From assembly GCA_011800805.1 (NCBI GenBank), contig MPNW01000169.1, forward strand, positions 61,675 through 125,674: a stretch of DNA of 64,000 bases. Reading direction: 5' to 3'. This document shows, piece after piece, positions 24,263-35,788 of the stretch. The position numbers and the translations under genes were made by a program. The notes under the pieces are model-generated. The model worked only from the letters and a program-made list of their open reading frames with translations. It did no database searches and was not told the DNA's origin. Numbering within the stretch: position 1 is the stretch's first letter; each line of letters starts with the position of its first letter. The DNA comes from Hirudo medicinalis. Taxonomy: Eukaryota > Annelida > Clitellata > Hirudinida > Hirudinidae.

Positions 24263-24959
24263 TACTATCGAGTTCAATTGAAAAGATTCGAGTCAAAAAT
24301 AAATAAATAAAACAATATTTCAGTGGAAAATGCTTAGAAACCAAAATATGGAATTAATTAAATAATTGATTGTAAATTACAGATTTTACGGATTGTAAAC
24401 AAGGATAAATTAAAATTTTTGAAATAAAATTTTTTAATTTTAAACACGACAACAATTAATAAACCGAGTAACATAGTTACGTAATACTTAGTTACGTGAT
24501 AATTAGTTTACATAATAATTAGTTACATAATAATTGAGAAATAATATTGACTGAAGTTTTATTATAGTTACGCTCACAAATGCAATGAAAATCATAAATG
24601 CAAACCGGATAACGATAAGCAACAACAACAACCACACAAAGTGAGGGAAATCACGAATTGTCCTAACATTTACTGTAAAGTTTCGATTTAAGCAAACAGA
24701 TTTTAAAACAACTCAACCAATAATCGTAAACAAACAGTTCTTAAAAATAAACTCACCTGACATTCCACAAATCTGAAGCGCCGAATTAGAATTAATGAAA
24801 TATTATCATTTAATTAAATGATTAATTGATTTATTTTATTACTTTAAATTCCAGTTAACCTGAGTTTATTGCACGAGAAGTGTCTTCAGCTTATCTTCAG
24901 CCCCGTACTTGAAACTGCTCCAATAAAAGGAGGCCTCATCCTTCCTCAATCTCATCGCC

Positions 24960-25135
24960 ATCGCTGTCGGTCGTTATCATCATCATCAACATCATCATCG
25001 TCATCACCATCGTCAGCAATATCATCGTTATCATGACGTTATCTTCAACATTATCACCAATCCCAGGGACATCTTCATCGTCATCAATGCCATCGACATC
25101 ATCATCACAATCAGCAGCACCACCATCGACGTCAT
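24960..25135. repeat. imperfect (ATC/GTC)n microsatellite
   Basis: Long degenerate trinucleotide array. The Asp-rich minus-strand frame (24936-25145) is its translation. Confidence 0.85.
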
Positions 25136-26796
25136 CACCCAGCACTAAACAAACACTGTATTATTGTAATTGTTATTTCTAGAAAGATGCGTAATAAGTA
25201 ACGCTTACACTTGGCCTCTCGTAGATATTATAACAAACAAATACTAATTTTCCGATAATTGATTTCACGATTCGATAATTGTTTTACTAAACTTTTTCTT
25301 TTTTTTTAACTTTTTAATTTGCAGAATTCATGGAATTACTGGAATTAAATTTACAAGTTTAATTTAAAAATGAAGTATTTAATGGCCTGTCATTAAATGT
25401 TGTTGTCATTAAAATGACTGCAAATTGCACAATTGCTTAGCAATAATCATTTCCAAATCGTTTCTCTGATGGTAAATATTTTCCATTTAGAAATATATTC
25501 GTTTAATCATCAAAATTACAATTTAAAAGCAACAATCATGAATTATATGTTTTTAAGTTTTAACAATTAATTTCAATTTATTATAATTCCTTTGTAAAAC
25601 ATTAAAATGAAACTAATCCCAGTAAATCTCGAAAAATTAAAATCTCGTTAATCTCTAGAATTATAAAATAAAAACAACTCAAAATTCACATTCATCCCCT
25701 AAATCCGCCACTGGTTCCGATGCTCGGCCCCCACCCCACCAAAGAGTTTTAGATCCGTCCCTGATCATTATCATCACTACGTCGTTGAACAAAACAAAAT
25801 TAAAGAAAAACGCAAGCGAAACAAACGCAGGAGAAATTTCTTTCTGAGAAGAAAAGTTTTTCTCACGAGCAGGAGTCCACAGTCGCCGAAGTTTTGAAAA
25901 ATATTTCTTTCTAATCGGAATTTATTTTTTAAGTTTAAAAACGTGGTAATTGCAAAATAATTGTCTGTGAAAATAATTCGCATTTTTCTTAGAATTTTAT
26001 TTGACTTTTCAGTTTAAACGTTTACATCTAAATCTGCAAGGACAACAACTGTGAACTGAGACACGACATCAAAACGACCAACTGAATGCCGTTCTAAAGA
26101 TTTCTCTAGCAAATTGCAAAGTTACAAATTTGGCTTCGGAATTACGTAAAAATCAACAAGTTTGATGAGGTTAATAAGAAAGACTTAATGTGATCAGAAA
26201 TTACATTTTCTATTTTGAAACGTTCCTATGGAAAGTTATGAAATATGAAATTTTACAGTCCAACAGGAGGATGCGTTATGCCTCGTGACTATTGCTCTGA
26301 GCTCTCACTGAAACAACCCCCCTGGGAAATGATCCAAGTGAATGATAAATTGCAAACACGTTTTGCAAGAATTTGTAACAAGAGTTTCCTTTTTTATAAA
26401 TAAATGCTGACAAATAATAAAAAATTATGAACTTTTGAGGACAATTATATAAATCGTAATAATTAAATTAATTAATAATAATTGAACTGATAAACCGATT
26501 CCTTTAGCAAGTCCAAACATCCAAACTTATGCAATCAAACCTCTCATCTATACTTTATCAAGATATTTGATAGTTTCGTTACTTGTCCCAACCACTTGCA
26601 AAACTGAAAAAACACATATTTATTCATAACATGGCCAATAAGATGAATTTTCAATTTCAAGAATCTAAATTGCAATCATCTCATGACAGAACTCAAAACA
26701 GTCCAACTACTTTCTAACGCCCAGGCTTTTAAAAAAACATTCCTGAGTTCAAATAAATATTTTTGGTCAAAAGATTAAAATTCATTCGACGACTAC

Positions 26797-27931
26797 TCGT
26801 CCGAATTCAAGCAGGATAAAACGTTGCACCACTTTGGAGAACCTCCGAGGTCCTGTAGATTGAAAGATTGAAATTATTTTTGACTGGAAATTCCAAAGAA
26901 CTAAAAATAACTCATTACAGGAATAAAATACGAAAGGATGTCTGAGCACTCGCTGGCCACAAACACGAGTCCGGTGTCGGGGACGAGAAGGAAGTCGTTG
27001 ACCTTTGCACCCGGGTGAACCTCGGCAAACATTTCCCCCTTGAAATGAGAAGGATAAACAATTCCTTTATGAGATTCAAATATTCTTCTAATCACAACAA
27101 TGCAAATGCGATGAAATTCAGTCAAACTTTCAATGCACCACAGAAATTATGATCACAATGAACAATGAACTAAATAGTTATTGTTACTAGTAGATAAAAA
27201 TAACCAGATTATTACTAATTGTTAAGTTATTAAGAAAACAACAATCAATGTTCGTTCGTAGAAGTTGTGCATAGAAATCTTTTGAAGCAACGAAGATTTT
27301 AAGCAAACAAAAACAACTTGATTTCTACCTTATCACAACACCACCACATCACTTACACTGTCCTTGTACCACATTTTTATCGAAGAGTCGTCTGCCGACA
27401 CGACGATGTCTTCTTTTCCGTTCCGTCGTCTGCAAACCACTCTGTTTACTGGGCCTCCTAAGCCCTCTTTGATGCTCACTGGGGTTTCCAGCCACCTGTC
27501 ATCCAGTACGAACACCTGAACAGAGAGTCGAGTAAGAGAGGTGACCAAAAGTTTGAGCAAAATAAAATGCAAAGATTGAATCCATTCACAACATCGCTAA
27601 GTTGTTTCTTCAATGGCATTCAACTTCTCAACAAGACAACATTAAACTCTCCAACCCTCTCCATTACACTAGAATGCAACAACAGAGTACCATTTAATAT
27701 GCTAACAATTGACATGACATTTAAATAATTGTTCATAAGTAAATAATTAATTACTCATAAATACGTCATAAATTATTGCCATAAAACCACCTGTCCTTCA
27801 CTCGTTCCAACTCCAAAGATGTGATCGTCGAAGAACCCCAAGCAGGTTGTTGTTGACTCCAAAGAACCTCTTGCAAGGAGAACACTGCTCGAACTTCTTT
27901 CTGTCCTCGGATCCCAGTTTTCGATTAAACC
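26797..27931 (-). CDS. NOL10: nucleolar protein 10 (NOL10/Enp2), WD-repeat exons only
   Basis: NOL10 (yeast Enp2) is a nucleolar WD-repeat factor of small-subunit ribosome biogenesis. Four minus-strand exons, in order: 27931-27791, 27515-27357, 27038-26919, 26852-26797. They join in phases 0, 0, 0 and leave phase 2. The product reads GLIENWDPRTERSS, FGVGTSEGQ|VFVLDD, IVVSADDSSIKMWYKDS|GEMFAEVHPGAKVNDF, SYFIP|DLGGSPKWCNVL. This matches the family order (E-WDPRT, GT-GQV, LSADSRIVKMWNKNSG, S-YIPVLGPAPRWCSFL). The N-terminal WD repeats and the conserved C-terminal region after the PKWC block should flank these exons, but I found neither nearby. It may be a truncated copy, or the remaining exons may be distant. 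Confidence 0.75.
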
Positions 27932-28382
27932 CTGCAATGAGCTAAAATTATTATTAGGTTCAAGTAAGAGTTAACTTATTACTAAGTTCTAGTTTAATTA
28001 TTAAATGGTTTAAGAAAAGTTTGTGCCTTTAATTTGTAACAATTACTTGAAATAAGACATAATTATTAGGGTGCCCTCAAAAGTGGAGTTTTTAAATTTC
28101 ATGTTCCCACCTCCTCAAGCAGTTTGTAAATAATAATTATTAGTAATTATTCTAGTAACTTTAAATCAGTTTTGCCATCCAACATGCCCAATGGCATGCT
28201 CTGGGAGACCAAAAGTCTACATCTCCGATTGGCTCTGCTCTGAGAAGTAACAACAACAACCGAAGAAGTTCACAATAATTGTCCCTGGGTTGAAACTGGG
28301 TTGTTAGTCTGAGGGCAGGTGCAATTAAATCTGCATTAAGTCCACTTTCATGGTTAGACTTGTCAGAAGAACAGAGTACTCG

Positions 28383-28825
28383 TTAAATCTCTGAAACAAC
28401 TTTGTTTGATCCACTAGATGGTCCCGTCGGTGTTTCAAACACCTCTGTAACAATTAGTTCCATTAAGTGGTGCCTACGTGCCAAGCTAATCTGATTTCTG
28501 ATTTTTTCCAGAAGTATGCATTGTTGCATCTTCAGCTTGAGCTCCTTTGCTGCTGGCTGTAATATCAAAACACAACTTGTGTTATGAACTTAATCTGGTT
28601 AGCAAGGTTCCACTCCTGAATGAGATTAAACTTCAGTCCATCCAATTCCATTTGGAAATTTTGGTTCCCCAACAATTTCATTGTTCCATCTCCTGGCACT
28701 GGTATCGCAAGACCATCAACTTGTTTTGCTGACATTAAAGCAGACAACATTTTGCCATACCAGTGCATTATTAATGGTGAACTGGGATCAAAAATTAATT
28801 TGATGACATAAGCACCAAAGAACAA
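28383..28825 (-). CDS. unrecognised gene fragment, two adjacent open segments
   Basis: Segment 1 (about 28811 to 28566 minus, after an acceptor-like GATCCCAG) reads MHWYGKMLSALMSAKQ, VDGLAIPVPGDGTMKLLG, FQMELDGLKFNLIQEW. Segment 2 (28563 to 28383, after TTACAG) reads PAAKELKLKMQQCILLEKI, RNQISLARRHHLMELIVTEV and ends at a stop. Both have ordinary protein composition unlike the surrounding intron-like DNA. They lie in different frames, only about 20-57 bases apart, and no donor gives a phase-consistent intron of normal size. So this is a frameshifted relic, or the join is not what I see. It lies upstream of the NOL10 exons on the same strand. Family not recognised. Confidence 0.35.
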
Positions 28826-29445
28826 TAATGTACAGATTTGTGATAAACTGAAAATGCTTAATCAGCAATTCATTTTAGTTCATTGATGTTAATGATAATT
28901 AGTATAATTATGTGATTACAATTCAATTAAATTGTAATTCAATTTGTATGTCATTTTATATCAATTTTATCATTAATATAATTGAATTATAATTACATAT
29001 AATTAGATTAATTAAGAATATTATTAAGAATATATTAATACTCTTATTAATATAATTAATATTATTATTTAATTATTTAATTTGCTATATATTGTTACAT
29101 GGTTAAAACAATAACAATGCATCTTCAGAGGGGCTCTTAGGTGCAGATGTGAAATTTTGGAATTAAATATTTTAATGAAATTTATTATAATTATTTTTAT
29201 AATTTTTATTTAAATAAAATATTTGCCTCGGAAGAGCCCGTGGTGAAGGTATTGAAATGATTGTTTGCTGTGCACGTGTTGAGTTCCCTGGAGGAATTAA
29301 AACGTCATTTTTGAGTTTAAATTCAAAAATCTCTTCTGCTTATAAATTCATTAAATCGTAAGAATTAGAATTAATGTAATTAATTTTTAACAATAGAAAT
29401 AATAATGATTTTTTGACAATAGGATTAATAATAATGTTTAACAAT

Positions 29446-29596
29446 AGAAATAATAATAATAATAATAATAATAACAACAATAATAATAATAATAACAACA
29501 ATAACAATAATAATAATAATAATAACAACAATAATAATAATAATAATAACAACAATAATAATAATAACAACAACAACAATAATAATAATAATAATA
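29446..29596. repeat. (AAT/AAC)n microsatellite
   Basis: About 150 bases of AAT with AAC interruptions. The poly-Asn and poly-Leu frames on the two strands are artefacts. Confidence 0.95.
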
Positions 29597-31318
29597 CTGT
29601 ACGATGCAAATAAATTGTGCTTATGAGATTTTTATTGCTTTCTCACGCTGCTAGACTGGATGTTTTCGGTTTCGTTTAGAGAAACAATCGTCTCGTTGTG
29701 CCGCTTATTATGTCTGCACAATATCCGTGAATTAATATTTTGAATTAGACTCGCCATAACTAATATTTTGGATGAATATTCTCGGCGCATTTCCTAGGGA
29801 ATAATGTTACTAGAAAAATAAATAAATATTTAAAAAAACACCGGAAAAGAAGACATTGCATTACAAGTTTTAGGACAACAATACAAAAGTTTGCTGCGCA
29901 GAGGCTCGAAAAGGTTGAAAACATGGGCTCTTGTTTGTAAGATCGATCGTGAAAAAAGTAGAGGTTCGACCTTGAAACTCGTTAAACTTCGTTTTATCTC
30001 GACTGAACTTTCTATCCAGGGCATTGTGGATATTAAGAAATGCGCCTATTTAAATAATTATTTGCGCCTCAACTTTCGATCTCAGGTTTCATTCGGCCTA
30101 AATTGTCCATATTTTAATTTTTATAGCGCATTGTAAATTATGGTGAAAATTATTTTAGAAAAAAAGCCAAAGAACAAGTTGCGTACCTATTCGATAAACA
30201 TTACCGGGTGCTCCGCTCTTATTTTCGAGTTAGGTTGTGTTTGTTTTGTTTCAGGATCGCCATTTTTCTTTCGCCGAGTTTTGTTTTTTTGGAATAATTA
30301 AAATTTTATTCTCGCTTTCGTTATTCTTCGAACTGACGTGATAAAAACCGGATTGGAATTTTTCAGTAGAAAATGTGGTAGTAATTATTTTCGGCTTGGA
30401 TTCCTTTATGAGCCTGTTCCCCGCTTATTAACTCCGCGGTTCGAATGATTTGCCAGTGTTTTCTACTCGTAACTTTTTATCTGGCCGTCCGTGTAATTGC
30501 CTGCACGTGTTCTACTCTTGTGTCAGTAATTATCACTTCTGACAAACCTTCTCGAGAAGCAATGCAAACCTTCAAAAACTCGAGGAGACACTATCTACGA
30601 ATTGGTCGTGTAATGTCCTATTCCTTGTGGTAATGCTTACCCCAATCTGGAAAGTAGCGGGCGCTGCTCTGTTAAGTCTCGTGAGAGAATTATCCACAAT
30701 TTCCAATCTTTCTAACAAACGACTTTTCAGAAGATCTGTGATCCTCAACTAACTTCAAAGGCTTTCATCACCACGAGTGTGCGTTTATTATCCTCTTGAT
30801 CGTGCTGAGATGTTTGCTTTTTCGTTTTTTAGGATTTCCCGAGCGAGTTAAGAAAGCAGGCACTTTTTTCTTTAGACACGGTTGAGATATCCCTTTCTTG
30901 TCTTTTTATTAACATCCCACTACTGTTTTGTAAATGCACATCGACGATGGAATGTTATAGCACTTTGGCCGTAAGGAAATCGTAAGCCGGAGATTTATAG
31001 CGAGGGTCTGAGTGGTCGAGCTAAGAGAAACGATGCAGGTCCGCATTTTATGTCCTCCATATTTCCTTTGTTTCTGCTGATGATTGCAATCTTTCCATCG
31101 ACATCCATGGAATAAATCCACATCCGTTCACCTCGTGGTGGTACGAGATGCGCTGAAATCCGGTTGAAGCAAGTGATAGTTCCAACAGTTCATTCTTCTA
31201 CTGATGGCTGGTTTTATTTTTTGTAGGCATCGATCAAGGATTTCATTTTAATCATAACTTTCTAAGATGATGACAACCTGTTTTCCTGTTTTGAACGAGA
31301 ATAATCGATGTTCATATG

Positions 31319-31503
31319 CAGGTTGGCCGAATGGGTTACGTTCCTGCATACGGCGGTAATAGCAACAGTCGTAATGTGTCGTGTTCGAAACCCAGCCTGC
31401 ACTGCCGCAAGCGCCCTCGGGAAGGAGCGCTATATAAATGGTTGACAAGAAGCGCCTCTAACGCTATGCATGTGGCGCTATATAAATGAAGTACATTTAC
31501 ATT
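31319..31503 (+). mobile_element. tRNA-derived SINE copy D
   Basis: GCAGGTTGGCCGAATGGG, then GTGTTCGAAACCCAGCC, CTGCCGCAAGCGCCC, GCGCTATATAAATGG, AAGCGCCTCTAACGC, GTGGCGCTATATAAATG and a GAAGTACATTTA tail. It is one of the most complete copies. It lies in the putative 5' region of MXD, same strand. Confidence 0.85.
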
Positions 31504-33568
31504 TGATGTCGGATTGAACTTTGATTTATGTCATTCGATGATTCGATTTCCTGTGACTTAGGAAGGTTATAAGTTGAGGGCAGAAAAGGAAAGCTGTTAT
31601 AACATTGGGGACGGAATTGAATAATCCTTGGGTAATGATTTTTAGTGAGTGACTTAAATTGCTGGAGGTTTAATAGCGTCCCACATCGGATTGTCCGCGG
31701 TCAAGTCCTGAGACTCTGGGGGTTTTCCTTGTTAATTAAGTTAAGTAATTGCTTTGTGGTTGTGATAGCAGTTAATCGTTATCCTTGATCGGAGATTTTG
31801 AATTGAAATGAACGCAAATGAGAATATTAACAGAGTGGTTTGTTTGAAGACAATGGACATCAACAGTGGTTTCTTTGTCCTGCGTGATTTTGATGAATGT
31901 CTTTCTAAGAGGACGTTCGATTGACTTTCAATGCTGAACGACGTTGAAGGCAGTGGAGGCCATGTTGTTTACATTGCTTGTCATTAATTCAACACTGCTG
32001 CAAACACGAGATGACTTTTTCTCCGTACTTGACGATACGAGAAGAGGGTTTCAGATCCAATGTTTTCCGAGAGATGTTTTCTTGTGCCTTGTAGCACGAG
32101 CCAGTAAATGCGATGCTATTGGATCGCTCAATCTTCTTGTAGGGCGTCTGCATTTTTACCGCGGTCATTGATCAAATTTCAGATTGTCTTCAACACAGAC
32201 ATCCGTCTGCTCTTCGCGCGAATCGTAAAATCGATGGAGCAATGATTGGCTCTCTGAAAATGAAAACATGTGTCTAAAAAAACATGAACACATGTCGAAA
32301 TCCATTGGTAATTATGATAAGCTTTAACCGGAAAAAGATTTTAATTTCACAAACATCCTCTTCATGATGAGGATCAGGACTCTGATGCCTTCATTGTTTT
32401 CTTCATTCCGTCCTACCGATGTCCACGTTATTGTGAACATGATTTCGCATTTCTCAGTTCGACTTTTGTTGCCCGACAATAAACTCCATCCATGCAGTTA
32501 GATCTAATATGTTGTCGGGGATGACAGGGATGAAAATTGATGAGTGAGCTGGATGAGTCGAATTATCGATGGTTATTCATTTTTGCGGCTCGTTGTTTTC
32601 GGGAATGATAACTTTCGTAGTCGGGAAGTTATCCCTTCTCGGGCGATGTTCTCGGAAGAAAACATTTTAAGGACTTAAAGCCTCTTCGCCTTCCCAAAGT
32701 TGTTGTTCCCAGAGTGCTCGTTATCGATAAGGCTTGTAGTTAAGCTTTAATTTGCTACTGAAAATAGTTGAAGGATGTAAAAATCCAGGCCCTGAGTTAC
32801 ATCCATTCCTCTGAATGGTAGCAGGATGAAATACCGAGTAGCACAATCGGACGAAAATGTGTTTCTGATTCTTTTGAGACAACAAACATTTTTTTTTGAG
32901 CAATTTTATTGAGCAATTAACCAAGCACAACAGTAAACCAACAGCATTCGGTTACTATTCGCATCATTCCTCCATTATTTTCTTCTTTCAATCGACGTGG
33001 ATTGAAGGCGATGTCATCGTGTTAACGTGGTTGATTTTGTTTACGAATGTAGGTTATCAGCTTTCTTACGTTCGGGTTTCAGATTTTGACAACTGATTTA
33101 CAGCCAGCTAAATTTTTGAGCAAAAAAATATTCCAATTATTTCCACTGCGACCTTCTCGTGGCTTTTTGTTGTCGACCGCATTTTTCGCACGGCACGAGC
33201 TGATCATTTGCAAGGCAAGGTTAATGAATTCGAATCAGTTCCAGTTTCTAGCAACTAAAAATGCTCACGATCGCTTTAGCCTGACTTTATGGAGCGTTCG
33301 GTGGGAATGGCCGCCGGTTCGATACCCCCTGGTGGTTTGGTTTGAACCGTTTGTGATGCGTCCGGCTGCACGTTTTGTGTGTTTTCAGAACACGACTATG
33401 CATCGACCCGACCACCTCAAGCGACCAGGCTCCACAAGACGAGTTCATCCTCCGCCAGACGTCAAACGAGGCACAAAAAGTCTCAGAGTCTGAGGTTTTG
33501 TTTCCATTCTTAATTCTTAAAGAGCGAGAAATGTTGACAAGTAATTGGACATTTCCTCTGTGGTCATC

Positions 33569-33617
33569 ATCCATCCATCCATCCATCCACCCATCCATCC
33601 ATCCATCCATCCATCCA
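33569..33617. repeat. (ATCC)n microsatellite
   Basis: About twelve ATCC units with one ACCC interruption. Confidence 0.95.
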
Positions 33618-34033
33618 GTTTGTTTGTAGATGGAATATTCGTTTGGCTTATCAACGACCCGAGCATGCAAGCTGTCTCTTGCTGTACTATCGAGCTGTAG
33701 TTTTGGGATTTCAGATTAATCTGATATTGTAGATTCAGATATTCAATGAATATTAACTCAGTACAACCTAATTGTTGTGATGTAAAATATTTATTATTGA
33801 GATACAAGCTGCTTCGATCTCGTCGATCAATCCGTTCGATGTCGTCCTCGTCGTCTTCATCGATTCGTGCAGGTGGTTCGCCCAAGCTACCATCAGTGTG
33901 CAGTTGACTTGTTCGAGTTATTATTATTTTTTTGCATGACGAACTTTTTCAACTCGAGAAATTATGGAGTTTGGCTGACAAATGTCAGTCAAAAACTCAT
34001 TGAATTGGTCGGATATCCGAATATATCGTTGTG

Positions 34034-34215
34034 CAGGTTGGCCGAATGGGTTGCGTTCCTGCATACGGCGGTAATGTGGTACAGTCGTAATGTGTCGTGT
34101 TCGAAACCCAGCCTGCACTGCCATAACCGCCCTTGGGAAGGAGCGCTATATAAATGGTTAGCAAAAAGCGCCTCTGACGCTACGCACATGGCGCTATACA
34201 AATGAACTACATTTA
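34034..34215 (+). mobile_element. tRNA-derived SINE copy E
   Basis: Same structure as copies C and D: GCAGGTTGGCCGAATGGG head, GTGTTCGAAACCC box, two GCGCTATA motifs and a tail ending ACTACATTTA. It lies about 1.6 kb upstream of the first MXD exon seen. Confidence 0.85.
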
Positions 34216-35074
34216 TATTTAAATTTTTGAAAAGCTTTTAAAGATTATCAGCAGCAAAAATAAAATCAGTTTTCTACGAATACGAAATATCAATTGATTG
34301 ATCAATGAAATGTGATTCAAACGAAACGCGAAGTGGTACAATGATCCTTCGAAGGATTTGCAGTCCTCAAAATCTGTCAAATTCGTAAGATCATAACTTT
34401 AAGACGAATTTGTCGGGTCATATTTCATGGCATATCACATCAGCTCAACGAGGGGATTGCAAATAGCTCGGTGTTGTTGTGCCAAGCTCCATTCATAGCC
34501 CGTTGGAGCCCACAAAAAAAAACTCATAGCTTGAATGAATCTCAAGCGAAAAGCCTGGGAATGCCTCTTGAATATCTAACAACGACCTCATAATGTCCTC
34601 TTTATGAAGGAACTTTATCAACTCAATGATTAACGGCTGCTCCTTTTTTGGGACCTCATTTGGTATCCAGTCTATGACTGAAATTAACGAGAACGTGTTT
34701 ACGTAATAACTCACAGCAGGAAGAAAGTATCGTGTTGCAAACGAAAAAAAAAACAAAAAACAAAAACATCGATAAGATCCAACCTGTTGATTTGTGGATC
34801 TATAGCGTCTTATAAATAGTCTGGACACTTGAGTTGGATCCGAGTGGGCGTCGACATCCTACATCCTACTTTGAGCCAACACCCAAGTCAGGAAGAGCGG
34901 GAAGATGACAGGAGGAGCCGATCTGTTATCGCCTGATTTCAGCTTTTCATCACGATGAGCAGCAGGTGGTGCTCGGTCTTTTTATTGGCAGGAAATGGAG
35001 AGCCCTGGAACGTCTTTATCTTTTTTGAGCTTAACCGTTCTTAAATTTAGAAGGGAATTCCCCAACTACTTGAC

Positions 35075-35160
35075 TCTGACGATGATGATGGTGATGATGA
35101 CGATGAAGATGACGATGATGGTGATGATGATGATGTTGATGATGACGATGACGATGATGG
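35075..35160. repeat. (GAT/GAC)n microsatellite
   Basis: Imperfect GAT repeat with GAC, GGT and GAA units. Confidence 0.9.
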
Positions 35161-35350
35161 CTCAATGTTATGCATGCTGAGAACCAAAGCTTTAATGTTG
35201 TCAGTAATTTATGGGATATCACTTGGATAAACGATTTTCTATCGTTGCGTGATATTCAAAAAATTGCGAATATGGATTCGTTGTTCTTCTTGTAAAACTG
35301 TACTGCACGTTGTAACATCTTTGTGTTATCTTTTTCAATCTTTGTTTATC

Positions 35351-35670
35351 TTACGCTCTTGTTAATTGGCTCTCGAGGTTAGTTGTTATCTTACGCTCTT
35401 GTTAATTGGCTATCGATGTTAGTTGTTATCTTACGCTCTTGTTAATCGGCTATCGATGTTAGTTGTTATCTTACGCTCTTGTTAATTGGCTATCGATGTT
35501 AACTGTTATCTTATGCTCTTGTTAATTGGCTATCGATGTTAACTGTTATCTTATGCTCTTGTTTATTGGCTATCGATGTTAGTTGTTATCTTACGCTCTT
35601 GTTAATTGGCTATCGATGTTAGTTGTTATCTTATGCTCTTGTTAATCGGCTATCGATGTTAGTTGTTAGT
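35351..35670. repeat. 40-bp minisatellite, 8 copies
   Basis: The unit TTACGCTCTTGTTAATTGGC followed by tatcgatgttagttgttatc recurs at 35351, 35391, 35431, 35471, 35511, 35551, 35591 and 35631, with a few substitutions. Each unit contains TTATC (inverse GATAA), ATTGG (inverse CCAAT, ATCGG in two copies) and ATCGAT. It ends about 120 bases before the MXD exon at 35789. That it has regulatory activity is inference. Confidence 0.95.
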
Positions 35671-35788
35671 TTCATCCCCATCTCCACTTCAAAGAGCGAA
35701 TATTAATTAGGTCAAAATAAACATGCTTTAAATTCTGAATGTCGATCCTTCATCAAAATAATGTTTCTTTTCTGAATTCTCGTTTCAG

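Larger units (their letters stand above)
23926..26796. other. flank 5' of the GABA-B receptor; no gene seen
   Basis: This should hold the receptor promoter and 5' exons, but I could not identify them. It contains a GC-rich 'cagtggcgtagctag' block at 24149-24262 and a reverse 'cagtggcggatttagggg' block at about 25697-25765. Both resemble ends of interspersed DNA elements. A (ATC/GTC)n repeat lies at 24960-25135. Confidence 0.5.
29640..35350. other. long gene-poor stretch of distinct composition upstream of MXD
   Basis: Between about 29640 and 34300 the DNA is visibly less AT-biased and richer in CpG than the flanks, and nearly free of AAT/ATT microsatellites. No conserved coding exon was recognised. 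The SIN3-interaction (SID) exon of the MXD gene is expected upstream of 35789, but I could not find it. Two SINE copies (31319, 34034) and an (ATCC)n repeat (33569) lie here. It is probably the promoter, 5' UTR and first intron of MXD. Confidence 0.45.

Noticed and set aside
24936..25145. Asp-rich minus-strand frame upstream of the receptor.
   Set aside because: Translation of an imperfect ATC/GTC repeat; no splice or start support.
26520..26600. Short exon-like piece on the minus strand (VLQVVGTSNETIKYLDK) after a TTTTTTCAG acceptor, downstream of the NOL10 exons.
   Set aside because: It does not match the expected NOL10 sequence at that point and no further exons follow.
29340..29613. Poly-Leu and poly-Asn frames on opposite strands.
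   Set aside because: Both are translations of the (AAT/AAC)n microsatellite.
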